This document shows positions 46,356-57,536 of a DNA stretch of 64,000 nt, one piece after another. Every line of letters starts with the position of its first letter. Position 1 is the first letter of the stretch. The notes under the pieces are model-generated. The model saw nothing but the letters and a program-made list of their open reading frames with translations. It did no database searches and was not told where the DNA came from. Source of the stretch: Halomonas alkalisoli (GTDB lineage: Bacteria > Pseudomonadota > Gammaproteobacteria > Pseudomonadales > Halomonadaceae); the NCBI RefSeq assembly GCF_021412585.1, contig NZ_JAKCMI010000019.1:62001-126000 (forward strand), read 5' to 3'. The position numbers were made by a program, and so were the translations under genes.

Positions 46356-46371
46356 TGCACGGTTCATGCCA
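46356..46371 (-). promoter_or_regulatory. Sigma-54 promoter of dctPQM-bdhA
   Basis: On the minus strand TGGCATGAACCGTGCA matches TGGCACG-N4-TTGCA at all but two consensus positions, with GG and GC in the correct register. It lies 163 bp before dctP. The ~300-bp gap to the regulator gene holds only regulatory sequence. Confidence 0.82.
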
Positions 46372-46434
46372 GATATTAAAAAACGTTGTAAAACAATCGC
46401 TTGATGGGCGTTTTGATCACGCAGGAAAGAGAGG

Positions 46435-46454
46435 TTGTCCGGATTTTCGGACAA
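46435..46454. promoter_or_regulatory. Upstream activator site 1
   Basis: TTGTCCG-GATTTT-CGGACAA is a perfect 7-bp inverted repeat about 65 bp upstream of the sigma-54 promoter. Confidence 0.75.
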
Positions 46455-46494
46455 TAGTCGACCTTCGTCGCAGCGTATTCTGTCTGCTTTCCGG

Positions 46495-47952
46495 TCAGGT
46501 GTCCGGATTTGAGGACAGTTTGGCGAGCTTCTCGTAGAGCACCGAGCGCGGGATGCCCAACAGGCGGGCCGCGCGGGACTTGTTGCCACGGCACGCAGCC
46601 AGGGCGTTCTGCAGTGCGGTACGCTCGGCTTCGGCCACCACCTCGGCCAGGGCCCGAATGGGGGCGACCGCGTTATGGGGCTGAGCGTCACGGGGTTGGT
46701 AGGGAAGGGCGGCCAGGAGTTCCGGCACGTCGATCACGCGGCACGCTTCGTTGAGTGCCAGCGTCTGCTCCAGGGTATTGCGCAACTCACGGATATTGCC
46801 CGGCCAGTCATGCTGGTGCAGCAACATCACGGCTTCGTTGGTGATCTCGGCTCGGGACTCGCCGCTCTCCTGGGCCAGTTTGCCGAGGATGGTTTCACAC
46901 AGGATGCCCAGGTCAGCCAGTCGCTCGCGTAGCGGAGGCACGCGAATGCGCAGCACGTTGAGCCGGTAGTAGAGGTCGGAGCGGAAGCTGCCTTCTGCCA
47001 CCATGGCCTCCAGGTCACAGCTGGTGGCGGCGATCACGCGGACATCCACCCGCTTGACCTCGTTGGAGCCCAGCGGCTCCACCTCGCCCTCCTGCAGGGC
47101 CCGCAGCAGCTTGGCCTGTACGGCCAGCGGCATGTCTCCCACTTCATCGAGGAACAGGGTGCCGCCGTCGGCAAGCTGGAACTTGCCCTGGCGGGGGCGG
47201 CGGTCGGCGCCGGTAAAGGCCCCCGGAACGACACCGAAGAACTCCGCTTCCAGCAGGTTCTCGGGCACGGCGGCCACATTGACGGCAACGAACGGGAGGT
47301 CGCCGCGGGGCGAGGCGCCATGGATGGCCTGGGCCAGCACCTCCTTGCCGGTTCCCGTCTCGCCCAGGAGCAGCACCGGCGTGGCGCGGGCGGCGGCCAG
47401 CCGGGCACGACGCTTGACCTCCAGTACGGACGGGCTGGCGCCGATGAAGTCCCCCATGTCGTAGCGGGCGCCACGCTTGGCCAGGGCACGCCGGGCCGCT
47501 GCCAGGTCGTTCTGCAGGCGACGATACTTGCCGATCAGCGGGGTGAGGGGCTCCAGGTCATCAAAGACGATGAAGGCCACGGCACCGCTTACCTCGCCGC
47601 TTTCCCTGTCGTGCAGCGGCAGGCGCACCACCACCAGCTGGCGGTCCTCGAACTCCATGATGTCGAGCAGGATAGGGCGGCCGTTGCGTACCACCTCGGG
47701 CATCCGCGTATGGGGAACGACCTCGGCGACCGGTCGGCCGATGGCACTGGCAGGATCCTCGATGCCCAGCAGCCGGCAGTAGCTGTCGTTGATCCAGGTG
47801 AGCCGGGCCTCGGCGTCCACCGAGATGGCCCCGGTGCTGGCATGCTCGAAGAGAGAAAAGAGCGGCCGGATCGCCTCGAGCGTCAGCCCCTCTCCCAGCG
47901 AGCCGGGTAAGGTGGCCTTGGCATCGCTATCGCTAGGGTCGACCCGAGGCAT
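46495..47952 (-). CDS. Sigma-54-dependent activator (PAS-AAA-Fis)
   Basis: The 485-residue protein has a PAS domain (~residues 30-150; LTWINDSYCRLLGIEDP), a AAA+ domain with Walker A GETGTGKE, the sigma-54 contact loop PGAFTGA, Walker B GGTLFLDEVGDM and an R-finger region, and a Fis-type HTH (NKSRAARLLGIPRSVLYEKL). There is no receiver domain, so the PAS or a ligand controls it, as in TRAP-linked activators. ATG 47952 has GGAG 9-10 bp upstream. It is next to the dctPQM genes and their paired sites. Confidence 0.9.
   Translation of the reverse strand: MPRVDPSDSDAKATLPGSLGEGLTLEAIRPLFSLFEHASTGAISVDAEARLTWINDSYCRLLGIEDPASAIGRPVAEVVPHTRMPEVVRNGRPILLDIMEFEDRQLVVVRLPLHDRESGEVSGAVAFIVFDDLEPLTPLIGKYRRLQNDLAAARRALAKRGARYDMGDFIGASPSVLEVKRRARLAAARATPVLLLGETGTGKEVLAQAIHGASPRGDLPFVAVNVAAVPENLLEAEFFGVVPGAFTGADRRPRQGKFQLADGGTLFLDEVGDMPLAVQAKLLRALQEGEVEPLGSNEVKRVDVRVIAATSCDLEAMVAEGSFRSDLYYRLNVLRIRVPPLRERLADLGILCETILGKLAQESGESRAEITNEAVMLLHQHDWPGNIRELRNTLEQTLALNEACRVIDVPELLAALPYQPRDAQPHNAVAPIRALAEVVAEAERTALQNALAACRGNKSRAARLLGIPRSVLYEKLAKLSSNPDT
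46500..46517. promoter_or_regulatory. Upstream activator site 2, inside the 3' end of the regulator gene
   Basis: TGTCC-GGATTTGA-GGACA repeats the sequence of site 1 (TGTCCGGATTT shared), centre to centre 64 bp away, and overlaps the last codons of the activator gene. Confidence 0.72.
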
Positions 47953-47986
47953 ATCCGTAGACTCCAATATGGCCGCCCACTAGGGC

Positions 47987-48126
47987 GGCGGTTTCGGGCC
48001 GCCGATCAGAGCGCGGCGGTTTCGGGCCGCTGATCAGAGCGCGGCGGTTTCGGGCCGCTAATGAGAGCGCGGCGGTTTCGGGCCGCTAATGGGAGCGCGG
48101 CGTTATCGGGCCGCTGATCAGAGCGC
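47987..48126. repeat. 28-bp tandem repeat, five copies
   Basis: Units of the type GGCGGTTTCGGGCCGCTGATCAGAGCGC start at 47987, 48015, 48043, 48071 and 48099. The last unit runs into the valS stop codon and last codons, so the array seems to have grown from the valS 3' end. It fills the space between the activator gene and valS. Confidence 0.95.
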
Positions 48127-50979
48127 GGAGATCTTGTCGTGCTGCTCCACCAGCAGGCGACGGGCGGCCTGAAAATCGGCCAGCTTGGTGCGTTCCTTCT
48201 CCACTACGGCATCGGGCGCCTTGGCGATGAAGCTCTCGTTGCCGAGCTTCTTCTCGATGCCGCCGATCAGCTTGTCCTGCTTGTCGATCTCGCGGGCCAG
48301 GCGCGCCAGTTCGGCATCCTTGTCGATCAGGTCGGCCATGGGCACCAGCACTTCCATTTCGCCTACCAACTGGGTGGCAGACAGGGGCGCCTGTTGGGGA
48401 TCGTACAGCCAGTCGACGCTCGCCAGCTTGGCCAGCTTAGGCAGGAACCGGCGGTTAGCCTCCAGGCGCGCCGGATCGTCCGGGCCGCCCTTTGTGAGCA
48501 GGACCTCCAGTGGCTTGCCCGGGGCAATGTTCATCTCGGCACGGATGTTGCGCACCGCCACGATCACGCCCTTGAGCCACTCGATATCGCGGGTCGCCTG
48601 CTCGTCGATCTTCTCCTGCTCGGCCACGGGCCAAGGCTGGTTCATGATCGATTCGGCACCGTCGCCAGCGGCCTTGCCTGCCAGGGGCGCCACGCGCTGC
48701 CAGATCTCCTCGCTGATGTAGGGCATCATCGGATGGGCCAGGCGCAGGATCGCTTCCAAGACGCGAACCAGGGTGCGCCGTGTGCCGCGCTTGGCCGCTT
48801 CGCTGGCGCCTTCGTCCCACAGCACCGGCTTGGAGAGCTCCAGGTACCAGTCGCAGTACTCGTTCCAGACGAATTCATAGAGTGCTTGCGACGCGTGGTC
48901 GAAGCGGAACTCCTCCATGGCGCGGGTCACCTGGGTCTCGGTCTGCTGCAGGCGCGAGACGATCCAGCGGTCGGCCAGCGACAGCTCGACGTCGCCGCCC
49001 TGACCTTCGAGAGAGGCGCCGCAATCCTCGCCCTCGGCATTCATCAGCACGTAGCGGGAGGCGTTCCACAGCTTGTTGCAGAAGTTGCGGTAGCCGTCCA
49101 GGCGGCCCATGTCGAACTTGATGTCGCGCCCGGTGGTGGCCTGGGAGAGGAAGGTGAAGCGTAGCGCGTCGGTGCCGTGGGGTTCGATGCCCTCGGGGAA
49201 CTCGTCGCGGGTGGCCTTGGCGATCGCCTTGGCCTTCTGCGGCTGCATCAGGCTGCCGGTGCGCTTCTCCAGTAGCTCGTCCAGCTGGATGCCGTCGATC
49301 AGGTCGATGGGATCGAGCACGTTGCCCTTGGACTTGGACATCTTCTGGCCCTGGCCGTCGCGCACCAGGCCGTGGACGTAGACCTGCTTGAAGGGTACCT
49401 CGCCGGTGAACTTCAGGGTCAGCATGATCATTCGCGCGACCCAGAAGAAGATGATGTCGAAGCCGGTGACCAGCACGCTGGAGGGGTGGAAGGTCTCGAG
49501 CTCCGGGGTCTTCTCCGGCCAGCCCAGGGTGCCGAAGGTCCACAGGCCCGAGCTGAACCAGGTGTCGAGCACGTCCTCGTCCTGGGTCAGGGCGAGGTCG
49601 GCGGGCAGGCCATGCTTCTCGCGGGCCTCGGCCTCGGTGCGGGCGACATAGACGTTGCCCTCGCTGTCGTACCAGGCGGGAATGCGGTGGCCCCACCACA
49701 GTTGGCGCGAGATGCACCAGTCCTGCAGGTCGCGCATCCACGAGAAGTACATGTTCTCGTAGTTCTTCGGCACGAACTGGATGTCGCCGTTCTCCACCGC
49801 CTCGATGGCGGGCTTGGCCAGGCTCTCCACGGCGACGAACCACTGGTCCGTGAGCAGCGGCTCGATGACGTCGCCAGAGCGGTCGCCAAAGGGCAGGGTA
49901 TTGTTGACCGTCTCGATCTGCTCCAGCAGGCCGGCGGCCTCCATGTCGGCGACGATCTGCTTGCGCGCCTCGAAGCGGTCGAGCCCGGCGTAGGCCTGGG
50001 GAAGGCTGGGGTCGATGTCGGGCAGCGGGCGGCCCTGGATATCGAAGGCTTCGGCCTGGGGCAGGATCGCCGCGTCCTGGGTGAAGACGTTGATCAGCGG
50101 AAGATGTTGGCGGCGGCCGACTTCGTAGTCGTTGAAGTCGTGGGCCGGGGTGATCTTCACGCAGCCCGAGCCCTTCTCCATGTCGGCGTGCTCGTCGGCG
50201 ACGATGGGGATGCGGCGGCCGACCAGGGGCAGTTCGATGAACTTGCCCACCAGCGAGGCGTAGCGCGGGTCCTCGGGATTGACCGCCACACCGGTGTCGC
50301 CCAGCATCGTCTCGGGACGGGTGGTGGCGACGACCAGGTAGCCGAGGCCCGCGTCGGTGGTGACGCCGTCGGCCAGCGGATAGCGGAAGTGCCAGAAGCT
50401 ACCCTGCTGGTCGCGGTTCTCCACCTCGAGGTCGGAGATCGCGGTGTGCAGGGTCGGGTCCCAGTTGACCAGGCGCTTGCCGCGGTAGATCAGGTCCTCT
50501 TCATAGAGGCGCACGAAGACTTCCTGCACCGCCTGGTAGAAGCCGTCATCCATGGTGAAGCGCTCGCGGCTCCAGTCGACGCTGGCACCCATGCGGCGCA
50601 GCTGGCGGGTGATGTGTCCGCCGGACTCGTGCTTCCACTCCCACACTTTTTCGATGAAGGCGTCACGGCCGAGGTCATGGCGCGTCTTGCCCTCTTCGGC
50701 GGCGACCTTGCGCTCCACCAGCATCTGCGTGGCGATGCCGGCGTGGTCGGTGCCCACCTGCCACAGGGTGTTGTTGCCCTGCATGCGCCGCCAGCGGATC
50801 AGGGTGTCCATGATGGTGTCCTGGAACGCGTGGCCCATGTGCAGGCTGCCGGTGACGTTGGGCGGCGGGATCATGATGGAGTAGGGCTCGCCCTCGCCCG
50901 AGGGGGCGAAGCGGCCGTCGGCCTCCCAGCGCTCGTACCAGCGGGATTCGATCTGCTCGGGTTGGTAGGTCTTGTCCAT
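48118..50979 (-). CDS. valS: Valyl-tRNA synthetase
   Basis: This class I enzyme has 953 residues. HIGH appears in [15 protein letters not shown] and KMSKS in [14 protein letters not shown]; the editing domain holds [15 protein letters not shown], and a C-terminal coiled coil (~880-953; [20 protein letters not shown]) is present. The stop codon lies in the last unit of the 28-bp array. It follows holC on the same strand, the normal holC-valS order. Confidence 0.98.
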   Translation of the reverse strand: MDKTYQPEQIESRWYERWEADGRFAPSGEGEPYSIMIPPPNVTGSLHMGHAFQDTIMDTLIRWRRMQGNNTLWQVGTDHAGIATQMLVERKVAAEEGKTRHDLGRDAFIEKVWEWKHESGGHITRQLRRMGASVDWSRERFTMDDGFYQAVQEVFVRLYEEDLIYRGKRLVNWDPTLHTAISDLEVENRDQQGSFWHFRYPLADGVTTDAGLGYLVVATTRPETMLGDTGVAVNPEDPRYASLVGKFIELPLVGRRIPIVADEHADMEKGSGCVKITPAHDFNDYEVGRRQHLPLINVFTQDAAILPQAEAFDIQGRPLPDIDPSLPQAYAGLDRFEARKQIVADMEAAGLLEQIETVNNTLPFGDRSGDVIEPLLTDQWFVAVESLAKPAIEAVENGDIQFVPKNYENMYFSWMRDLQDWCISRQLWWGHRIPAWYDSEGNVYVARTEAEAREKHGLPADLALTQDEDVLDTWFSSGLWTFGTLGWPEKTPELETFHPSSVLVTGFDIIFFWVARMIMLTLKFTGEVPFKQVYVHGLVRDGQGQKMSKSKGNVLDPIDLIDGIQLDELLEKRTGSLMQPQKAKAIAKATRDEFPEGIEPHGTDALRFTFLSQATTGRDIKFDMGRLDGYRNFCNKLWNASRYVLMNAEGEDCGASLEGQGGDVELSLADRWIVSRLQQTETQVTRAMEEFRFDHASQALYEFVWNEYCDWYLELSKPVLWDEGASEAAKRGTRRTLVRVLEAILRLAHPMMPYISEEIWQRVAPLAGKAAGDGAESIMNQPWPVAEQEKIDEQATRDIEWLKGVIVAVRNIRAEMNIAPGKPLEVLLTKGGPDDPARLEANRRFLPKLAKLASVDWLYDPQQAPLSATQLVGEMEVLVPMADLIDKDAELARLAREIDKQDKLIGGIEKKLGNESFIAKAPDAVVEKERTKLADFQAARRLLVEQHDKISAL

Positions 50980-51140
50980 GGGGGCGTTCCGGGTCCAGAA
51001 ATGATCGCCGCCGGTCGTGGCGCCGGGCGGCAGGAAGTCGTAAGAAGAGTGTTCGAAAAATGGATGCGATTATAGCGCGATGAGGCACTTGGCGTCAGCC
51101 AAGAGCGGCACGATAGAACTTCAGAGGGGCGCCGGGGGCA

Positions 51141-51213
51141 GGTCGAAGAGGAGGTCATTCGTCAGGGATGACGAATGTAGCGCCCAGGGACGGGTTTACA
51201 GCGCCTCCTCGTA
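51141..51213 (+). repeat. Repeat family B, copy F1 (73 bp)
   Basis: GGTCGAAGAGGAGGTC is followed by hairpin ATTCGTCA-GGGA-TGACGAAT (51157-51176), then GTAGCGCCCAGGGA and a GGGTTTACAGCG segment ending CCTCCTCGTA. The copy near 51776 has the same flanks on the other strand. Located between valS and holC. Confidence 0.92.
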
Positions 51214-51272
51214 GGCCTGCCCTCGGATCAGCCCCGGTACAGGCAGTCTTCCGTAACCCTGGAAACGGGAGC

Positions 51273-51728
51273 TCATCCCTTGAGCTGATGCGCCTTTACC
51301 GGATAGCCGCGCTGCTTGTAGGTCTGCCAGCACTCGCGCTTGGCGGTGAGCACCTGCTGGTGCTGGTTGATGATCTCGGCGACCCGATCGAAGCGCGAGA
51401 ACCACTCGGGGATGCCGGGGTCGAGGTTGAGCATCGCCATGGGTGTATCGGGAACCGGCTCGGGGGGATGCTCCCAGCCGATGGTCACCGCCACGCTGTC
51501 GGCCATCTCGCTGCCAAGCGGGGTACTGTCCACAAGGGCATGGGGCAGGTAAGCGTCGGGGCGGAAGGTCCACAGCCTGTCGTCGAGGTCGCGGGCCATG
51601 GCCTCGTCCTCGGCGTGCAGGTGCAGCCGGAAGCCCTTGCCGGCGATGGTCTCGGCCAGGCGGCAGGCGAAGTCGAGGCGTGCCTCGAGGGTGGTATCGG
51701 GAAGGATGTAAAAGTCTACCTGGGTCAT
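51273..51728 (-). CDS. holC: DNA polymerase III chi subunit
   Basis: The chi subunit links the clamp loader to SSB. The 151-residue protein starts MTQVDFYILPDTTLEARLDFACRL and contains RLHLHAEDEAMARDLDDRLWTFRPDAYLPHAL and LNLDPGIPEWFSRFDRVAEII, all typical. It lies between pepA/ilvE and valS, in the conserved neighbourhood, flanked on both sides by family B repeats in opposite orientation. Confidence 0.95.
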   Translation of the reverse strand: MTQVDFYILPDTTLEARLDFACRLAETIAGKGFRLHLHAEDEAMARDLDDRLWTFRPDAYLPHALVDSTPLGSEMADSVAVTIGWEHPPEPVPDTPMAMLNLDPGIPEWFSRFDRVAEIINQHQQVLTAKRECWQTYKQRGYPVKAHQLKG

Positions 51729-51775
51729 GGGAACTCGCTGACCTGGTGGCTGAGGGGCTTTCTCGGCGACAGGGT

Positions 51776-51848
51776 TACGAGGAGGCGCTGTGAACCCATC
51801 CCTGGGCGCTACTTTTGCCATCCATGGCAAAAGACCTCCTCTTCGACC
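51776..51848 (-). repeat. Repeat family B, copy F2 (73 bp, inverted)
   Basis: On the minus strand it reads the same GGTCGAAGAGGAGGTC flank, then hairpin TTTTGCCA-TGGA-TGGCAAAA, then GTAGCGCCCAGGGA and the common tail. Outside the hairpin only two or three bases differ from F1; inside, both arms are replaced yet stay complementary. Confidence 0.92.
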
Positions 51849-51908
51849 TGCTCCCGGCCGCCTCGCGAGGCATTGGCCGGCTCCTGGCGTAGCGAGAATC
51901 TGCTTTTT

Positions 51909-53009
51909 TCAGACCAGCTTGGTCAACCAACCATGCGTGTCTTCGGCGCGACCGTACTGCAGGTCGAGCAGCTTGGTGCGCAGACGCTTGGCGATGGGGT
52001 TGTCGCTGCCGGCGGCCAGCCGGATACGGCCCTCTTCGGTGACCAGTTCACCCACAGGGGTGATCACCGCGGCGGTGCCGCAGGCGAAGACCTCGGTGAT
52101 TTCACCGGAGGCGGCGCCCTCGCGCCACTCGTCGATGCTGATCGGCCGCTCCTCGGGGGAGAGCCCTTCGTCCCGGGCCAGGGTCAGCACCGAGTCGCGG
52201 GTCACGCCCTCGAGGATAGTGTCGGTGAGGCGCGGGGTGGCGATGCGACCGTCCTTGAAGACGAAGAACAGGTTCATGCCGCCCAACTCCTCGATCCACT
52301 TGTTTTCGCGGGCGTCGAGGAAGGCCACCTGGCCGCAGTCGTGGGCGCTCGCCTCCTTCTGGGCGGCCAGGGAGGCGGCATAGTTGCCGCCGCACTTGGC
52401 GAAGCCGGTACCGCCGGGGGCGGCGCGATTGTAGTGGCTGGAGAGCCAGATGGAGACCGGCTCCACGCCACCCTTGAAGTAGGCCGCGGCCGGCGAGGCG
52501 ATGACGTAGTAGTCGACCTCGTGGGCCGGGCGCACGCCGAGGAACTTCTCGCTGGCGATCATGAAGGGGCGCAAATAGAGGCTGCACTCGTCAGCCGCGC
52601 TCTTCGGGGTCGGCACCCAGGCGTGGTCCTGGGCCAGCAGCGCCTTGAGCGAGCCGATGAAGTCCTCGTCGGAGAGTTCCGGCAGGGCCAGGCGACGGGC
52701 GCTGCGGCGGAAGCGCTCGGCGTTCTTCTCGGGGCGGAAGGTCCACACCGAGCCGTCGGCGTGACGGTACGCCTTGATGCCTTCGAAGATCTCCTGGGCG
52801 TAGTGCAGCACGGCGGCCGCGGGGTCCAGCGTCAGCGGGCCGTAGGGACGCACCTCGCGGCCGTGCCAGCCGGCGTCCAGCGTCCAGCGCACATGCGCCA
52901 TGTGATCGGTGAAGTAGCGACCGAAGCCGGGATTCTTGAGGATATCCTCACGGATCGGCGTCGCCGTGGGGGTGGCGTTGGGTTGTAGGTCAAAGCTATC
53001 AGTGGGCAC
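51909..53009 (-). CDS. ilvE: Branched-chain amino acid aminotransferase
   Basis: This PLP enzyme of fold type IV makes Val, Leu and Ile. The 366-residue protein is the longer (class II) BCAT type: YAQEIFEGIKAYR, LYLRPFMIASEKFLGV, the catalytic Lys in GFAKCGGNYAAS, and EVFACGTAAVITPVG. The start is GTG 53009, giving MPTDSFDLQP, with GGAG 11 bp upstream; the open frame upstream is not family-like. Its position between pepA and holC breaks the usual pepA-holC-valS order. Confidence 0.93.
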   Translation of the reverse strand: MPTDSFDLQPNATPTATPIREDILKNPGFGRYFTDHMAHVRWTLDAGWHGREVRPYGPLTLDPAAAVLHYAQEIFEGIKAYRHADGSVWTFRPEKNAERFRRSARRLALPELSDEDFIGSLKALLAQDHAWVPTPKSAADECSLYLRPFMIASEKFLGVRPAHEVDYYVIASPAAAYFKGGVEPVSIWLSSHYNRAAPGGTGFAKCGGNYAASLAAQKEASAHDCGQVAFLDARENKWIEELGGMNLFFVFKDGRIATPRLTDTILEGVTRDSVLTLARDEGLSPEERPISIDEWREGAASGEITEVFACGTAAVITPVGELVTEEGRIRLAAGSDNPIAKRLRTKLLDLQYGRAEDTHGWLTKLV

Positions 53010-53154
53010 GGCAAAGGGTCTCCGCAGTCCCTTGGACGGCCATCGGCCGCTCCCAAGGGGCGATACAGGAACATCGAGCCGGGCTGAGCCGGCTCGATGC
53101 GTTGTCAATGGTCCAGATGTAAAGGTTGCCGAGCGCGATGGCAACCCTCTTGGC

Positions 53155-54675
<1,521 letters not shown>

Positions 54676-54792
54676 TGTGACTCCACAAGACAAGCGAAGG
54701 GGGATTCTGGATAATGCCGGCACGGCTCCAGGCCATTGCCGAGTCACCCCAGTGTACTCAAGGCATGGCGCCATTGCATGGAAGACGGCTGC

Positions 54793-55872
54793 ATGATCAT
54801 TTTTCGTTACCTGACCCGCGAGATTCTACTGACGATGGCCGCCGTTGCCGGTGTCCTGCTGCTGGTCATTATGGGTAGCCGCTTCATCCGCTATTTTGCC
54901 GATGCGGCGGAGGGGGACATTCCCGCCAGCATTCTCGGCAACCTCATGCTGTTCCATCTGCCGGGGTTTCTCGAGCTGATTCTGCCGCTGGCGTTCTTTC
55001 TCGGCATTCTGCTCGCATACGGCCAGCTCTACCTGAACAGCGAGATCACCGTGCTGGTCGCCTGTGGCACCAGCCCGGCGCGGCTGCTGCAGGTCAGTCT
55101 GGCACCGGCTGCCCTGGTCGCGGTGCTGGTGGGGTTGTGCAGCCTGTGGCTGACCCCCGCCGGGGCGCTGCACAATGCCGTGATGCTGGAGGACCAGCGC
55201 AGCAGGCTGGACTTTACCGCCCTGGCGCCGGGTCGCTTCCAGGACTTCGGCGGCGGGCGTACCGCCTACACCGAGTCCTTCAGCGACGATGGCAGCCGCA
55301 TGCAGGAGGTCTTTATCAGCGAGAGCCAACGCAGGCGGGACGGCACGCCCGAGCGTGCCGTGACACGGGCGGCAAGCGGCTACCAGACCGTGGACGAGGA
55401 GACCGGCAGCCGGTTCCTGGTGCTGGCCGATGGCGAGCGCTACAGCGTCGATCCGGGGCGGTTCGAGGCCGAGCACCTCGAGTTTGCCACCTATGCCGTG
55501 CGGCTTGCGCTGGGTGGCGACAGGCGTGAGCTGGAGTCGCCCGATTACGCCTCTACCAGGGAGCTGCTGAGCGATGACTCCAGTGAGGCGAGGGCACAGC
55601 TGCAGTGGCGGCTCTCCCTGCCGATCATGGTCTTCATCCTGACCTTGATGGCGATGCCGCTGTCCCGGGTCAATCCACGCCAGGGACGCTTCGCCAAGCT
55701 GTTGCCGGCCATTTTCCTGCATGTCTGCTACCTGAGCCTGCTGCTGGCGGCGCTGGATGCCATCGGGCGCGGCGCGATGCCCGCGGCGATAGGCATGTGG
55801 CCCATTCACGGCGCCTTCCTGGCGCTCGGCCTGGGCATGATGGTACGTGCCCAGAAGAAGGGAATGCGCTGA
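54793..55872 (+). CDS. lptF: LPS export permease LptF
   Basis: LptF and LptG form the membrane part of LptB2FG, which extracts lipopolysaccharide from the inner membrane. The 359-residue protein has three N-terminal helices, a periplasmic beta-jellyroll (~residues 120-265), and three C-terminal helices. It starts MIIFRYLTREILLTM; LPLAFFLGILLAYGQLYLNSEIT and PLSRVNPRQGRFAK are family features. Its TGA overlaps the lptG ATG. Confidence 0.95.
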   Translation: MIIFRYLTREILLTMAAVAGVLLLVIMGSRFIRYFADAAEGDIPASILGNLMLFHLPGFLELILPLAFFLGILLAYGQLYLNSEITVLVACGTSPARLLQVSLAPAALVAVLVGLCSLWLTPAGALHNAVMLEDQRSRLDFTALAPGRFQDFGGGRTAYTESFSDDGSRMQEVFISESQRRRDGTPERAVTRAASGYQTVDEETGSRFLVLADGERYSVDPGRFEAEHLEFATYAVRLALGGDRRELESPDYASTRELLSDDSSEARAQLQWRLSLPIMVFILTLMAMPLSRVNPRQGRFAKLLPAIFLHVCYLSLLLAALDAIGRGAMPAAIGMWPIHGAFLALGLGMMVRAQKKGMR

Positions 55873-56936
55873 TGGTAACGGATCGCCTCGACCGCTATAT
55901 CGCCCGCAATGTGCTGGGTGCCATCATCGTGGTTCAGGTGGTGCTGCTGGGTCTTGATCTGGTGATTTCCTACATCAATGACCTGGACGACGTGGAAGGC
56001 AACTATGGCGCCTTCCAAGTATTGCTCTACCTGCTCCTGCGGTTGCCCTGGCGCTTCTATCAATACGCCCCGGTGGGGGTGCTGATCGGTGCCTTGATCG
56101 GCCTGGGCAGCATGGCGTCGAGCAACGAGCTGACGGTGATGCGTGCCGCGGGCCGCTCGCTGACCCGGATTCTCTGGGGCGTCATGAAGCCGATCATCCT
56201 GGTGGTGGCGGTGGTGTTGATCGTGGCCGAGTACGTCAGCCCGCGCACCGAGCAGTTCGCCAGTGCCTGGCGGCTGGAACAGATGCAGGGCGAAGGCGCC
56301 GTGGTGATGCAGCGCGGCGGGTGGCAGCGCGAGGGCGACAGCGTCTATCGCTTCGGCGCCATACGGGCCGACGATACCGTGGTCGACCTGACCCGCTACC
56401 GCTTCGAGGGCCGCGAACTGCGCGAGGCCACCGTGGCCGAGCGTGCGGTCTGGCGCGACGGTGTCTGGGTTCTCGAGGAGGTGGCGACGACGCGCTTCGA
56501 GGCGGGGCGCAGCGAGGCCGAGCACCTCGCCGAGCAGGGGTGGGAGACCAGCCTCACGCCGGCCCAGCTCAACCGGCTGCTGCGCCCCATCAACAGCCAG
56601 GCACCCAGCGAGCTCTGGGCCTATGCCCGTTTCCTGAACAACCAGGGGCTGCAGGCCACGCAGCCACTGCTCTATTTCTGGCAGAAGATGCTGATGCCGC
56701 TGACCATGGCGTCGCTGGTGCTGGTGGCAGCCTCCTTCGTCTTCGGCCCCTTGCGTACCGTCGCTGCCGGAACGCGGGTCTTCTATGGCGTGGTGACCGG
56801 GCTCTGCTTCAAGTATCTGCAGGACCTGCTGGCGCCTGCGTCCACGGTATTCGGCTTTTCGCCGATCTGGGCGGTGCTGGCGCCAACCCTGATCAGTGCA
56901 GCCCTGGGGTTCTATTTCCTGCGACGAACAGGCTAG
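55872..56936 (+). CDS. lptG: LPS export permease LptG
   Basis: The 354-residue partner of LptF has the same six-helix plus jellyroll plan: DRYIARNVLGAIIVVQVVLL, ALIGLGSMASSNELTVMRAAGRS (coupling helix for LptB) and LLAPASTVFGFSPIWAVLAP. ATG 55872 shares one base with the lptF stop, implying translational coupling. An RDD gene follows 6 bp later. Confidence 0.95.
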   Translation: MVTDRLDRYIARNVLGAIIVVQVVLLGLDLVISYINDLDDVEGNYGAFQVLLYLLLRLPWRFYQYAPVGVLIGALIGLGSMASSNELTVMRAAGRSLTRILWGVMKPIILVVAVVLIVAEYVSPRTEQFASAWRLEQMQGEGAVVMQRGGWQREGDSVYRFGAIRADDTVVDLTRYRFEGRELREATVAERAVWRDGVWVLEEVATTRFEAGRSEAEHLAEQGWETSLTPAQLNRLLRPINSQAPSELWAYARFLNNQGLQATQPLLYFWQKMLMPLTMASLVLVAASFVFGPLRTVAAGTRVFYGVVTGLCFKYLQDLLAPASTVFGFSPIWAVLAPTLISAALGFYFLRRTG

Positions 56937-56942
56937 GAGTCT

Positions 56943-57419
56943 ATGCGACGACGTTTCGATCAACTCGACGAGGTATGGCCGGCCGGCCTTGGCAAGCGGC
57001 TGGGTGCCATGGTGTATGACGGGCTGCTGGTGCTGGCCATCTGGATCGGCATCACTACCGCCCACGTGGCCTGGGTGAGGCTGGTGTTGGAGCTGCCGCC
57101 TGAATCGGTGGGGGCCGGCCTGGCCCAGGTGCTCTCGCTGCGGCTGGCCCTGGCGTTGAGCGCCTACGCTTTCTTCGCCTTCTTCTGGACCCGTGGCGGC
57201 ATGACCCTGGGGATGCAGGCCTGGCGATTGCGCGTGCAGAGCGACGATGGGTATTCGATCACCTGGACTCAGAGCCTGGTGCGCTACCTGGTGGGATGGG
57301 TGTCGCTGGCGGCTTTTGGCCTTGGCTACTTGTGGATCCTCTTCGACGGACAGAAGCGCAGCTGGACCGATATCGCCTCCGGGACCCGGGTGGTGGTGGT
57401 GCCCAAGGCCGATCGATAG
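56943..57419 (+). CDS. RDD-family membrane protein
   Basis: The 158-residue protein has three hydrophobic segments and the RDD domain pattern: GLGKRLGAMVYDGLLVLAIW (Arg-x-x-A-x-x-x-D), TRGGMTLGMQAWRLRV and RSWTDIASGTRVV. The first conserved Arg and Asp are kept. RDD proteins are often linked to ion or osmotic stress transport, but no function is established for this subgroup. An AGGAGT Shine-Dalgarno overlaps the lptG stop, so it belongs to the lptFG unit. Confidence 0.87.
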   Translation: MRRRFDQLDEVWPAGLGKRLGAMVYDGLLVLAIWIGITTAHVAWVRLVLELPPESVGAGLAQVLSLRLALALSAYAFFAFFWTRGGMTLGMQAWRLRVQSDDGYSITWTQSLVRYLVGWVSLAAFGLGYLWILFDGQKRSWTDIASGTRVVVVPKADR

Positions 57420-57536
57420 CATCGTCCTGGCAGACGGTGAACATGATATCGGTCAAAAAATGGTCGATTTCCACTTGCGAGACGCTATGCGAATCATTTA
57501 CATTAACTCTAGTGGCTATGATAGAGGTGATGGCAA

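Noticed and set aside
47987..48126. Possible CRISPR array (five 28-bp repeats)
   Set aside because: The units are contiguous with no unique spacers, and no cas genes are nearby; it is a simple tandem repeat.
57488..57508. Fur box upstream of bfd
   Set aside because: GAATCATTTACATT has only a partial match to the 19-bp consensus; it is mentioned in the bfd entry but not called as a site.
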